DNA of 64,000 nt from Noviherbaspirillum autotrophicum (GCF_000818395.1 NZ_JWJG01000028.1:1552222-1616221); one strand, 5' to 3'; shown: positions 48,054-55,833, counted from the stretch's first letter. The notes: generated by a model from the letters alone, not told the origin. A program made the numbers and translations.

Positions 48054-48989
48054 ATGACGTTCGCAAACTTTTTCTCTAGCGATGCCACTGCGGAACCGTG
48101 CACAACGGCGCTGGAGCTTGTCTGTCCCGTCAACAGCTTAGTTACGCTCAGGACTGCAGTGGACCATGGTGCCGATTGGATTCGCCTTGATCATTCCATG
48201 CATGATCCAGCAGGCGGTCTTGCTGACCTGAATCCAGCCTCCGCCATTATCACCCGCGGCATCCGCTACGCGCATGACAAAAACCGTCGCGTGCTTCTGG
48301 CAATCCGTTCAGATATGCAGCCATCTTCATGGGGCAAGTTACGGGACATGATCGATTGTGCGGCGCGTTGGGGCGTCGATGCCATTGCACTTTCCGATCC
48401 ATCGTTAATGCTTTATGCAGTCGCGCAGCACCCTCATTTAGGACTGCATTTCGAGATTCAGGAAGCATCGCTCGACGATGGCACCATCAATTTCTTCCAG
48501 CAGCGTGTTGGCGTAAGCAGAGTCCTCCTGCCTAGGATATTGACACTCGCCCAAGTGGCACGCATAGCGGCGAACACATCGGTCGAATTGCAGGTGACCG
48601 GCTTCGGCAAGCAATCTGCACTCGTTGCCGGTAGTAAGAGGCCTTTGCCAGTCGAGCAGCACATGGATAGCCGTGAGACGAATAACACACTAGACACTGA
48701 CTGTGCGAACCTTTGCGGCACGGCGGAGCATGCCGTGAATGACAGTTGCTTCGTGCTCGAGAAATCACCGGGAACAGGCGCATTGAAATTGCTTCCGCAG
48801 TTGACCGCACTGGGCGTGCGCGCGATACAGGTCGAGGCACTGGAGTATGGTTCGACGCATCTGGCGCAAGTGACACGGGTGTGGCGCGAAGCGGTCGACG
48901 AATGCCTGGAGAATCTGGACCACTATGCGGTAAAGCCCTCCTGGATTGCCGGATTGCGCGGCGCTACACTGGATCGACGAAGCTCGTAG
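48054..48989 (+). CDS. Diverged U32-family (UbiU-like) protein missing cluster cysteines
   Basis: 311 aa. It aligns along most of its length with UbiU/YhbU-type U32 proteins: LELVCPVNSLVTLRTAVDHGADW, GIRYAHDKNRRVLLAIRSD, WGVDAIALSDPSLMLYAVAQHP, VSRVLLPRILTLAQVARIAANT, and C-terminal LKLLPQLTALGVRAIQVEAL and QVTRVWREAVDECLENLD. UbiU binds a 4Fe-4S cluster through four Cys and works in O2-independent ubiquinone hydroxylation. Here the segment holding the first two (FGSLCxxxEGRC) reads FGKQSALVAGSKRP. Only candidates for the last two remain (DTDCANLC, NDSCF). It is therefore probably not a canonical UbiU. Start at ATG 48054; the frame is open to 47985. It is the first gene of the sensor/regulator cluster, plus strand. 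Confidence 0.75.
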   Translation: MTFANFFSSDATAEPCTTALELVCPVNSLVTLRTAVDHGADWIRLDHSMHDPAGGLADLNPASAIITRGIRYAHDKNRRVLLAIRSDMQPSSWGKLRDMIDCAARWGVDAIALSDPSLMLYAVAQHPHLGLHFEIQEASLDDGTINFFQQRVGVSRVLLPRILTLAQVARIAANTSVELQVTGFGKQSALVAGSKRPLPVEQHMDSRETNNTLDTDCANLCGTAEHAVNDSCFVLEKSPGTGALKLLPQLTALGVRAIQVEALEYGSTHLAQVTRVWREAVDECLENLDHYAVKPSWIAGLRGATLDRRSS

Positions 48990-49095
48990 CTTTCTATCCA
49001 AATGTGGAATGTGCCGTGCCTGCCAGTAATCACCAAGAGCAAGGCGAGCCAGCCTGCCAATAGCCTTTCGGTATGATAGGTGCTGACACTTCCAT

Positions 49096-49107
49096 GTAGG
49101 AACCTAC
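49096..49107. promoter_or_regulatory. GTAGG-CCTAC inverted repeat (copy 1)
   Basis: TGTAGG-AA-CCTAC. The 5-bp arms are perfect and the spacer is only 2 nt, unlike the N6 spacing of copy 3. About 300 bp upstream of the sensor kinase start. Confidence 0.45.
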
Positions 49108-49153
49108 GCCCATATCGGCACACCATGTTGCGCCGCAACAATTATGGAAATAC

Positions 49154-49164
49154 GTAGGACCTAT
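49154..49164. promoter_or_regulatory. GTAGG-CCTAT inverted repeat (copy 2, imperfect)
   Basis: GTAGG-A-CCTAT, one mismatch in the last position and a 1-nt spacer, 58 bp after copy 1. Weak on its own and listed because of its relatives nearby. Confidence 0.35.
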
Positions 49165-49404
49165 TTCCTGCTTTTTCTGCCAAGTATTTAACGTACCTGC
49201 CCCATCTCGTCACTGTGCCCGGTCCGCCAAGAGCGCTGATTAACAGTATTATTACTGTGTAAACCAACAGTTGCATCGATGCAAACACTTTAATATCATT
49301 CGATTGTCGCAGTGCAGCAAACCAGCCCGCTCTTGTCTGTACTGGACGTATTTAACGGTTGCGAATTCATCGCGCCATCATATTTCTGAGATTGGAGGGC
49401 GCCC

Positions 49405-51105
49405 ATGAGCCAGACATACCCCGCCCCCCTTTTATCCGGAATATCGAATTCATTCTCAGGATGGCTGATAGCCGCTACCTGCCTGACCGTTACCGCCTTG
49501 GCTTGGTTCGATGCGAATGACGGCTCAAGGCAGGACGAACAAGCCTATTTCGAAAGCCAGACCAATAATATGGCTCTCCATATCGAGCGCTCGCTTTCGT
49601 TGCATGAACAAGCTATCCATGATGCGGCAACACTCGTCGCAAGCAAGGCAGGATCTCGTTCCGAATTACGCAGCCATTCCGGCACGCTGTCGTCGGTAGC
49701 GACCATGGCAGGTACACAAGAAATAGCATTTTGTCCAGCAACAGACTCCGCCAAAACTTCCCCCCCGTCAGAATCAGGGGCAAGTCGTCAACCGATCAAA
49801 ATGTCCTATATCCCCCCGCCCCCCCCCGCGTTCAGCACGGCCGCCGTGCCGAATGAACTCTGGGGACACGCGCTGTCCACCGCGGCATCTTCGCCCTCAG
49901 CTTCGAGCCGGTCCAATGGCACACAGCCTGCTTCAGGCTATAACCTGCCACAAGCCACGTTACTCCTCTACCTTCCGGTCCATATGCATGACGAAAGCGG
50001 GCGGCATGATCGTCGCGCCGGGAAGGTGGCTGGATACGTCTATACATCTGTCCAATTAGGCGACTTCATTGAATCCTTGCGGGGAGACACGGAGCGCCGC
50101 CTCAGGGTCAAATTTTTTGAAGGACAGGCCGCCACCCCTGAATCGCTGCTCTACGACAGCAAGCCGGCCCCGGCGCCCGCCCAATCCCCTCCCGAATTCA
50201 GCAAGACCATCCCTATTGATATCCACGGCCATCACTGGACTGTCCAATTCGAAGCAGCACAGCCCGGCTTGCCATATTCCAGTAAAGGCCGCTCCCAAGC
50301 CTATATCCTCTTCGGCGGACTGCTTCTGGCATTAACGCTGCTGGGTGCCGCCATTTCACGCAGCAGCTCCCGCCAAGCCAATTCCAGCAAGCAGACGCTG
50401 CAGGAGTTGAAGAACCAGATCGACGCGCTCGAAGCACGCAGGGATCAGGAGCAAAAGCGTCTAGCGCAGGAAATGCACGACGACTTGGGACAATTGCTTG
50501 CCGCAATGAAGATGGACCTTGCCTGCCTCTCCCGCCATATACCAGCGGATGAAATAAAGGCCTCGCGACACTTGAACAGCATCAATGAGCTGGTTAATGC
50601 CATGATGACGTCCGTGCGCCGGATCATTTCCGACCTTCCTCCACAAGCACTCGACGACCTCGGGCTATTCGATGCACTCCGGCTGATGGCAAAAAAATTC
50701 GAAGAACGGCATCAGATCAGATGCCGGGTTCATTTGCCGGCCTCCGAGCCCCGCATGGCGCCGAGAGCGACATCGGCTATTTATCGCATGATCCAAGAGT
50801 CGCTCAATAACGTTGCCAAACATGCTTGCGCCACAAACGTGGAGATAAAAATGGAGACATTCGGTAACCGCCTTGAACTCAGCATCGCAGACAATGGCAA
50901 AGGCTTTTCGGCGAGTGCCTTGCACAAGGCCGGTTCGTTCGGATTGATCACAATGCGCGAAAGAGCGGCATCACTTAACGGCAGCATGAAAGTGGAAAGC
51001 ACAAGCGGTGCCGGAACAATCGTCCACATCACACTTTCGCTGGACGAAAATTTGCAGCGCTGCACCGAACCGGATAAGCCAACGCTCCTGTCCGAAGGTG
51101 TCTGA
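49405..51105 (+). CDS. Membrane sensor histidine kinase (CHASE-like input, HisKA_3)
   Basis: 566 aa. Seen: membrane helix 1 (about residues 17-35, SGWLIAATCLTVTALAWF), a periplasmic domain of about 250 residues whose start (NNMALHIERSLSLHEQAIHDAATLV) and end (AGYVYTSVQLGDFIESLRG) resemble CHASE domains, and helix 2 (AYILFGGLLLALTLLGAAI, about 310-330). The cytoplasmic part has a coiled coil, HisKA_3 box RLAQEMHDDLGQLLAAMKMD with phospho-acceptor His358, and HATPase_c with IQESLNNVAKHA, ADNGKGF and GLITMRERA. The periplasmic domain carries a low-complexity insert with a run of Pro (near 130) and many Ser. Strong RBS GGAGG. It probably phosphorylates the response regulator at 52712. Confidence 0.9.
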   Translation: MSQTYPAPLLSGISNSFSGWLIAATCLTVTALAWFDANDGSRQDEQAYFESQTNNMALHIERSLSLHEQAIHDAATLVASKAGSRSELRSHSGTLSSVATMAGTQEIAFCPATDSAKTSPPSESGASRQPIKMSYIPPPPPAFSTAAVPNELWGHALSTAASSPSASSRSNGTQPASGYNLPQATLLLYLPVHMHDESGRHDRRAGKVAGYVYTSVQLGDFIESLRGDTERRLRVKFFEGQAATPESLLYDSKPAPAPAQSPPEFSKTIPIDIHGHHWTVQFEAAQPGLPYSSKGRSQAYILFGGLLLALTLLGAAISRSSSRQANSSKQTLQELKNQIDALEARRDQEQKRLAQEMHDDLGQLLAAMKMDLACLSRHIPADEIKASRHLNSINELVNAMMTSVRRIISDLPPQALDDLGLFDALRLMAKKFEERHQIRCRVHLPASEPRMAPRATSAIYRMIQESLNNVAKHACATNVEIKMETFGNRLELSIADNGKGFSASALHKAGSFGLITMRERAASLNGSMKVESTSGAGTIVHITLSLDENLQRCTEPDKPTLLSEGV

Positions 51106-51548
51106 CTTGGCCTAACGTAGATTGCAGCAGTCCTCAGACTGCTGGAAATTCTCGCCGATCTCGGCGGAAGTGCCGGCTTCGAGCCAAGGCCTCATGCCCC
51201 TTCAATCTCCTCCCTCCCTTCCATATGCGCAAATTTCGCCATAGTAGCTGCATTCAAACTCTTGAAACTGCTCAATGAAATCAAGAGAACATTGCGCACC
51301 AACCCCGAGGGAAACCTTGTCGCATGGAGACGATTGTGAATTCTCAATTCGCATCGTTTTTGATCTGTTAATTTGAATTTTTCATGGTCATAGTCTGATA
51401 CATGATCCAGCTCCTCGAGCAAAATCATCGAAACCCGCAATCAATGAAATCAGGCATGATTTATTTCGTCAGCCGCATGAATTCCAGCTAACTGCTTCCG
51501 ATTACCTTGACCACCAGCTGACCACAGGTCCAATCAAAGAGAAATGTG
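51106..51548. other. Intergenic region between the two kinase genes
   Basis: 443 bp with no supportable gene. A short hairpin CAGCAGTC-CTCA-GACTGCTG (51125-51144, 8-bp stem) lies just after the first kinase but lacks a U-run. The rest is AT-richer and may hold a separate promoter for the PAS kinase and response regulator. Confidence 0.4.
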
Positions 51549-52715
51549 ATGATCACCCATTTGGAACACGGTTCTGGCAAGCTGTCCCATTACATTACTA
51601 ACCTATCCCGGTTTCCCGCCAATAAAGTCGGCCCCTCCTTACTTTCCATCATCGAATCCGCCATGGACGGCGTCATCATTGTCGACGCCGCCCGCCAGAT
51701 CGTGCTGGTTAATCAGAAGGTGGAACGTATGTTTGGCTACCCGGCAAGGCACCTGCTAGACAAATCCATTGACATCCTGCTCCCTCCCCGGCTCTGTACC
51801 GAACAGGGTCGCCGCATCGATCGTTTTGCGGCGGCACGCATGCATGGCAGGCGAATCAGGCTTGGCCTCAAAGGCATCCATGCAAATGGAGATCAATTGT
51901 CCCTGAACATCAGCCTTTCCCGCATCGCCGTACATGGCGAACCCTTCCTCGCACTGATTGTGCACAGCTTGACAGCAGAACGCAGCGCCGTTGAAACCAG
52001 GCGCCGCACGGTACGCCCGTCAGAACTCCGCAAGTGGGCTGCCTCCTCACAACTGGCAAGCGAGGTAGAGAAAAGACGTTTTTCCAAAAAACTCTATGAC
52101 GACATTGGCCAACGCCTGAGCGTATTGAAGCTGGATCTGGATTGGCTAGAAAATCGCCTTCCCACGACAAATGCTGGTGTACCGGCGAGAGTTGCGCAAA
52201 TGCAAGGTTTGCTCGATAACGTGATTACCATGACAAAGAGCATGGCCTCTGCCTTGCGCCCTCCCTTGCTGGACGATTTTGGATTATTGCCAGCAGTCGA
52301 ATGGATGGTCGAAAATTTTCAGAAAAGGACGGCCATCTCTTGCAGCGTGGAGAGTAACGGGCTATCGATCAATCTCGGCGAGGCCATCGATTCGGCGATA
52401 TTCAGGGTGATTCAGGAAGCCTTGGCCAATATCGAGAACCACTCTTCCGCTAGCAATGCGCGCATTGCATTCTCACGAGCCGCCAATCAACTCGATGTTA
52501 TGATTCAGGATGATGGCATCGGGATGGTCGGCGGTAGCGAGAGTAAGCCTGGCTGTTATGGCCTGATCACGATGCAGGAACGTATTTTTGTACTTGGAGG
52601 TACAATCAGCATCGGCAATATAAAACCGCACGGTGTGCTGATCCATGCCTCCGTGCCAATAGAACCCGTTGCCACTTCCGAACCGCACTCACATCCTCCA
52701 TTACCACGTCTATGA
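51549..52715 (+). CDS. PAS-domain sensor kinase with Tyr in place of the phospho-acceptor His
   Basis: 388 aa from ATG 51549 (GTG at 51546 also possible), soluble. Seen: an N-terminal PAS domain (SIIESAMDGVIIVDAARQIV, FGYPARHLLDKSIDILLP, GDQLSLNISLSRI), then a HisKA_3-type helix FSKKLYDDIGQRLSVLKLDL. There the expected His of the HDDxGQ motif is Tyr183 (codon TAT at 52095-52097). The HATPase_c domain looks intact: IQEALANIENHS (N box), QDDGIGM (G1), GLITMQERI (G2). It overlaps the response regulator gene by 4 nt, so the two are coupled. With no phospho-acceptor it may act as a phosphatase, a decoy or an allosteric partner of the other kinase. Confidence 0.88.
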   Translation: MITHLEHGSGKLSHYITNLSRFPANKVGPSLLSIIESAMDGVIIVDAARQIVLVNQKVERMFGYPARHLLDKSIDILLPPRLCTEQGRRIDRFAAARMHGRRIRLGLKGIHANGDQLSLNISLSRIAVHGEPFLALIVHSLTAERSAVETRRRTVRPSELRKWAASSQLASEVEKRRFSKKLYDDIGQRLSVLKLDLDWLENRLPTTNAGVPARVAQMQGLLDNVITMTKSMASALRPPLLDDFGLLPAVEWMVENFQKRTAISCSVESNGLSINLGEAIDSAIFRVIQEALANIENHSSASNARIAFSRAANQLDVMIQDDGIGMVGGSESKPGCYGLITMQERIFVLGGTISIGNIKPHGVLIHASVPIEPVATSEPHSHPPLPRL

Positions 52716-53356
52716 TTCGCATTGTTATCGCCGACGACCACACCATCATGCGCGAAGGACTGAAGCGCATTCTCGATGGCGCCGACGACATTGAAGTCGT
52801 TGGAGAAGCCGTTGACGGTTTTGAGGCCCTTGCTCATGTGAGGAAAGGCGGGTTCGACCTGCTGATGCTGGACTTATCGATGCCCGGCCGCAGCGGGGTT
52901 GAACTGATCCGGCAGATCAAGGATGAGATGCCCAAGCTGCCCATCCTGATCCTGACCATGCACGAAGAAGAGCAATATGCGGTACGTGCGATACGCGCCG
53001 GCGCGCGCGGCTACCTGACCAAGGAAAGCGCAGGCACACAATTGGTCAGCGCCATTCGCAAAGTCGCTTCTGGACGTCCATATATCAGCTTGGAAGTAGC
53101 CGAGCAGCTGGCGATGGATGTGATGCCATCAAACGAAGAGCTTCCGCACAAGCAGTTGTCGAACCGCGAGTTCGAGGTATTTACCTTGCTAGTGAGCGGG
53201 AAGTCGATTACTGAAATCGCCGATTTCCTGCACCTCAGCGCAAAGACAGTCAGTACGCACAAAACGCGCATTCTGACTAAGATGAACATGAACTCGCTGG
53301 CAGAGATGGTGCATTACGCTGTCCAGCACCGCCTGCTCGGTCCGTTGACGAATTAA
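52712..53356 (+). CDS. NarL/FixJ-family response regulator
   Basis: 214-residue DNA-binding response regulator. Seen: receiver domain with acidic pair Asp8/Asp9 (VIADDHTIMREGL), phospho-acceptor Asp54 (LMLDLSMPG), Thr82 (LTMHEEEQ) and Lys104 (GYLTKESA), then a LuxR-type HTH, LSNREFEVFTLLVSGKSITE and FLHLSAKTVSTHKTRI. It overlaps the PAS kinase gene (ATGA). HisKA_3 kinases normally pair with this regulator class. Receiver similarity is to UvrY/GacA and NarL types, which fits the GacA-box-like repeats flanking the cluster. Confidence 0.95.
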   Translation: MIRIVIADDHTIMREGLKRILDGADDIEVVGEAVDGFEALAHVRKGGFDLLMLDLSMPGRSGVELIRQIKDEMPKLPILILTMHEEEQYAVRAIRAGARGYLTKESAGTQLVSAIRKVASGRPYISLEVAEQLAMDVMPSNEELPHKQLSNREFEVFTLLVSGKSITEIADFLHLSAKTVSTHKTRILTKMNMNSLAEMVHYAVQHRLLGPLTN

Positions 53357-53588
53357 AAGTACCCCGTCCCGTACACCCCGGATATTTTCCCCACTGCGGG
53401 ACGGCGCTACTGTTTTCACCCGACAGTAGACGCAGCACCGCATTATTCCCTCCTAAGTGGCTGTGATTGCGATAAGCCCGCAAGGCATAGCCATTAACTA
53501 ATTTCCTCATCGCAATTTTCGCTACAGCGCCTTCCTTGAAACAAGCTATTGCCGATTCCTCTGTCAGGGTCAGCAAAATTCAGACCAA

Positions 53589-53610
53589 AATGTAGGGATA
53601 TTCCTACATT
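53589..53610. promoter_or_regulatory. Perfect inverted repeat AATGTAGG-N6-CCTACATT (copy 3)
   Basis: Two perfect 8-bp arms with a 6-nt spacer. The known GacA/UvrY operator is TGTAAG-N6-CTTACA; this site has the same geometry with G/C at one position. About 245 bp upstream of the Crp/Fnr start. Confidence 0.65.
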
Positions 53611-53622
53611 CATGCCGTCTAT

Positions 53623-53630
53623 CCTACATT
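53623..53630. promoter_or_regulatory. Additional half-site CCTACATT (copy 4)
   Basis: The same 8-mer as the right arm of copy 3, in the same orientation, exactly 20 bp further on (two helical turns). Confidence 0.5.
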
Positions 53631-53854
53631 GCAATTCAGCTCACACCGATAGCAAATGATTATTGCGGTTGCGATACTGTGCACTTCACCCGAAGTATGA
53701 CAAGTGAGCAACTCGCCGCTGATTCTGGATCATTAAGCCAGCCTGGGAAGCGCGTTCCAAAAAATCAACAGGTGAATAATTAAAACGATTGTGTCGGTAC
53801 TTTATGCCGGCGCACCAAAAAATGTTGTGAAGTATATTGAATCAGGAGCTGACT

Positions 53855-54733
53855 ATGTTATCGACGCAAATGTCTGAAATGCGCACCGATCTACCCACAT
53901 CTGCGCTACATCCGTCCGCGGCAGAAGCAGGATGGCAACGCCAAGGGAAACTTTGGTCCAATTTGAAAGAGCTGTGCGATATCCTGCGCATTCCATCCGC
54001 CACCATCCACACCGATGAGGAACTGCTGTTTCAGCACGTGCAATTCAAGACCGGTCAGCGTATTCATACTATCGGCCAGCCGTTCGATACTCTGTACATC
54101 GTTCACTCCGGCTTCCTGAAAACCGTCCTGATCGATGAATTCGGCAACGAACAAGTCCTGAGTTTCCCAATGAAGGGCGATCTGTTTGGCGTCGACGGCA
54201 TTCATTCCAAGCGCTACGCCTCCGAGGCCGTCGCGTTGTCCAACTGTGACCTGATTCTGCTTCCCTTCAAAAAATTAACCGCACTTGGTCGCGCCCACGT
54301 CGAATTCGAACATGCAATATACAGCGTCATGAGCCGCGAACTCGTGCGTGAACAAGCCATGGTGAGCATGCTGGGCGCATTGAGTGCAGAAGCACGTGTT
54401 GCCCGCTTCCTGGTATCGCTGTCGGAACGTTATGCCGAAATGGGATATTCGAGCAAACTGTTCAACCTGCGCATGACGCGCCATGAAATCGGCAGCTATC
54501 TCGGCCTGACTTTGGAGACCGTGAGCCGCACCCTTTCTGCCTTCAATGAAATTGGCCTGATCACGGTTGATCAGCGCTCGATCGGCATCAAGGACGTTGA
54601 TGCGCTTAAAACCCTGCGCCGGCTTCCTCCGTCCAGCTCGCGCGCCAAGCAGGTTTCTTCGAAAAAGGCAAAACAGGTGCCGAAGCAGCCGGAACAGCCG
54701 GATACCGACTGGGGACAGCTTGCGACTGCTTGA
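53855..54733 (+). CDS. Crp/Fnr-family regulator without the N-terminal FNR cysteine cluster
   Basis: 292 aa from ATG 53855 (AGGAG 6 nt upstream; a TTG at 53837 is in frame). Seen: cyclic-nucleotide-binding-like barrel (TGQRIHTIGQPFDTLYIVHSG), a long dimer helix, and an HTH with GSYLGLTLETVSRTLSAFNE. The recognition helix holds the E-xx-SR pattern of FNR, so TTGAT-type sites are likely. FNR itself needs CxxC-x5-C plus a distal Cys. Here only two Cys are seen (KELCDIL and SNCDL), so a [4Fe-4S] cluster is unlikely. The C-terminus has an extra Lys/Pro-rich tail of about 40 residues (KKAKQVPKQPEQPD). Confidence 0.88.
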   Translation: MLSTQMSEMRTDLPTSALHPSAAEAGWQRQGKLWSNLKELCDILRIPSATIHTDEELLFQHVQFKTGQRIHTIGQPFDTLYIVHSGFLKTVLIDEFGNEQVLSFPMKGDLFGVDGIHSKRYASEAVALSNCDLILLPFKKLTALGRAHVEFEHAIYSVMSRELVREQAMVSMLGALSAEARVARFLVSLSERYAEMGYSSKLFNLRMTRHEIGSYLGLTLETVSRTLSAFNEIGLITVDQRSIGIKDVDALKTLRRLPPSSSRAKQVSSKKAKQVPKQPEQPDTDWGQLATA

Positions 54734-54748
54734 TCACTATGTGATCAA
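54730..54748. repeat. Perfect 19-bp palindrome at the end of the Crp/Fnr gene
   Basis: TTGATCAC-TAT-GTGATCAA: 8-bp perfect arms around a 3-nt centre, overlapping the TGA stop codon (54731-54733). It contains TTGAT/ATCAA ends like FNR half-sites but with a wider spacing (9 nt instead of 4). Confidence 0.6.
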
Positions 54749-54783
54749 TTGTCGGCTCTGGCACTGACACACGCCACCATGCA

Positions 54784-54815
54784 AAAAAGCCCGACCTGAT
54801 GAGATCGGGCTTTTT
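54784..54815. terminator. Intrinsic terminator between the Crp/Fnr and phasin genes
   Basis: AAAAAGCCCGA ... TCGGGCTTTTT, 11-bp stem with a 10-nt loop and U-runs on both strands. It serves the plus-strand Crp/Fnr gene and the minus-strand phasin gene. Confidence 0.9.
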
Positions 54816-54943
54816 ACTTCGCGCGTCACTTAAAGGTCAGCGCCTGATGGCCAGAGGGAATCACGAACCGGCACGCTGCCGCGTACTGTCCAAATTTTTG
54901 CCAGGCATATTCACCAATGTCCGTGAGTAAGCGCTGCGAAATC

Positions 54944-55663
54944 TTATTTGCGCTTTCCACCGCCAACTGGCGTCGGCCCCGTGATTGTCGGACCTCGCTT
55001 TTCTTCGATGCCGGCATTCCCTTCCGTCACGATCACAGCATTTTTTTCAATTGCGTTCGTTGTATGACGTGCCATATCCGCAGCAGAGGTAGCCATGTCG
55101 CGCACGCTGGCTCCCGCCGCCGTAGCAATGGTATCGGCCCCTTCCCTAGTCTTGGTTGCCGCATTATCGATCGCCGAGCGGGCGGCAACCATGTTTTTCT
55201 TGGCGAGTTCCGCAACTTCCTTGAATGCCGACTCCCACACTGAAAACATGCTTGTCATCGGATTAAATACAGCATCATTGGCTTGGGCCTGTGAAACGCC
55301 CAAGGGAACAGCTGTGTTTGTCACAGTATTCGATCCTAATTGCTCGATATAGTCTTGCATCGATCTGCCGATTTCATTCTGCATTTCGGCAAAAATCCGC
55401 ATGATTTCCTTCTGATAATTCACAGCATCGTCAGGATTACGTGACAACAAACTCGATTGAAAAGTCGTGCCGACATTTCGCGGATCGCGCATGTTCGACA
55501 TCGCTTGCGCAAACCTGAGCTGTTCATTGAATGCCCGATGGGTTGCACCGATAACTACGCGATCAATTTTTTCCGTCCCAGCGAAAATGGCATCCGCGAA
55601 CCGCCGCGACGCTTCCAGCTGGGTCTGGTACATGTTGACCATGGGGCTAAGTACATTCTGCAT
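54944..55663 (-). CDS. Phasin family protein
   Basis: Polyhydroxyalkanoate granule-coating protein. 239 aa, helical. Seen: the phasin domain from about residue 15 (ASRRFADAIFAGTEKIDRVV, ATHRAFNEQLRFAQAM, NPDDAVNYQKEIMRIFAEM) and an amphipathic helix repeat WESAFKEVAELAKKNMVAAR. A 60-residue Ala/Thr-rich stretch and a Gly/Pro/Lys-rich tail (TGPTPVGGGKRK) follow. It is longer than common phasins (about 190 aa) because of this tail. phaB lies 170 bp upstream on the same strand. The pair supports polyhydroxybutyrate storage in this organism. Confidence 0.9.
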   Translation of the reverse strand: MQNVLSPMVNMYQTQLEASRRFADAIFAGTEKIDRVVIGATHRAFNEQLRFAQAMSNMRDPRNVGTTFQSSLLSRNPDDAVNYQKEIMRIFAEMQNEIGRSMQDYIEQLGSNTVTNTAVPLGVSQAQANDAVFNPMTSMFSVWESAFKEVAELAKKNMVAARSAIDNAATKTREGADTIATAAGASVRDMATSAADMARHTTNAIEKNAVIVTEGNAGIEEKRGPTITGPTPVGGGKRK

Positions 55664-55833
55664 AATGGCTCTCCAAGAAGAATGAGAAGAGTGTGAAAGC
55701 CTGCGTCAGATTTCGTTCTTTGATGGGCTTCAAATTTGACTCTGAATATTCTCTGCATATCCAGTGCATGCTTTCACTTGCCCCCTCTCGGCTTGAGATA
55801 GATCAAGCACTCTCCTGTTCGGAATTCGTTTCC

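Larger units (their letters stand above)
48990..49404. promoter_or_regulatory. Intergenic region upstream of the CHASE-like sensor kinase, with GTAGG/CCTAC repeats
   Basis: 415 bp without a gene I can support. It contains two inverted-repeat motifs (49096-49107 and 49154-49164) related to the pair at 53589-53630. A good GGAGG ribosome-binding site precedes the next gene. No sigma-70 promoter pair was convincing by eye. Confidence 0.5.
53357..53854. promoter_or_regulatory. Long intergenic region upstream of the Crp/Fnr gene, with GacA-box-like repeats
   Basis: About 500 bp with no supportable protein gene. Just after the response regulator there is CCGTCCCG...CGGGACGG (53364-53404, 8-bp stem, long loop, no U-run). 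The centre contains the inverted repeat 53589-53610 and half-site 53623-53630. The length and operators suggest either a long regulated leader for the Crp/Fnr gene or an unannotated small RNA. AGGAG precedes ATG 53855. Confidence 0.5.

Noticed and set aside
48054-48989. Active U32 peptidase or canonical UbiU
   Set aside because: Two of the four cluster ligands are replaced and no collagenase-type evidence exists; called only UbiU-like.
51192-51440. 82-codon frame on the minus strand between the kinases
   Set aside because: No ribosome-binding site, no known motif, AT-rich non-coding character.
54826-55017. 63-codon frame on the minus strand overlapping the phasin 3' end
   Set aside because: Helical-looking residues made me consider a frameshifted phasin C-terminus, but the phasin already exceeds normal length and no ribosome-binding site is seen.
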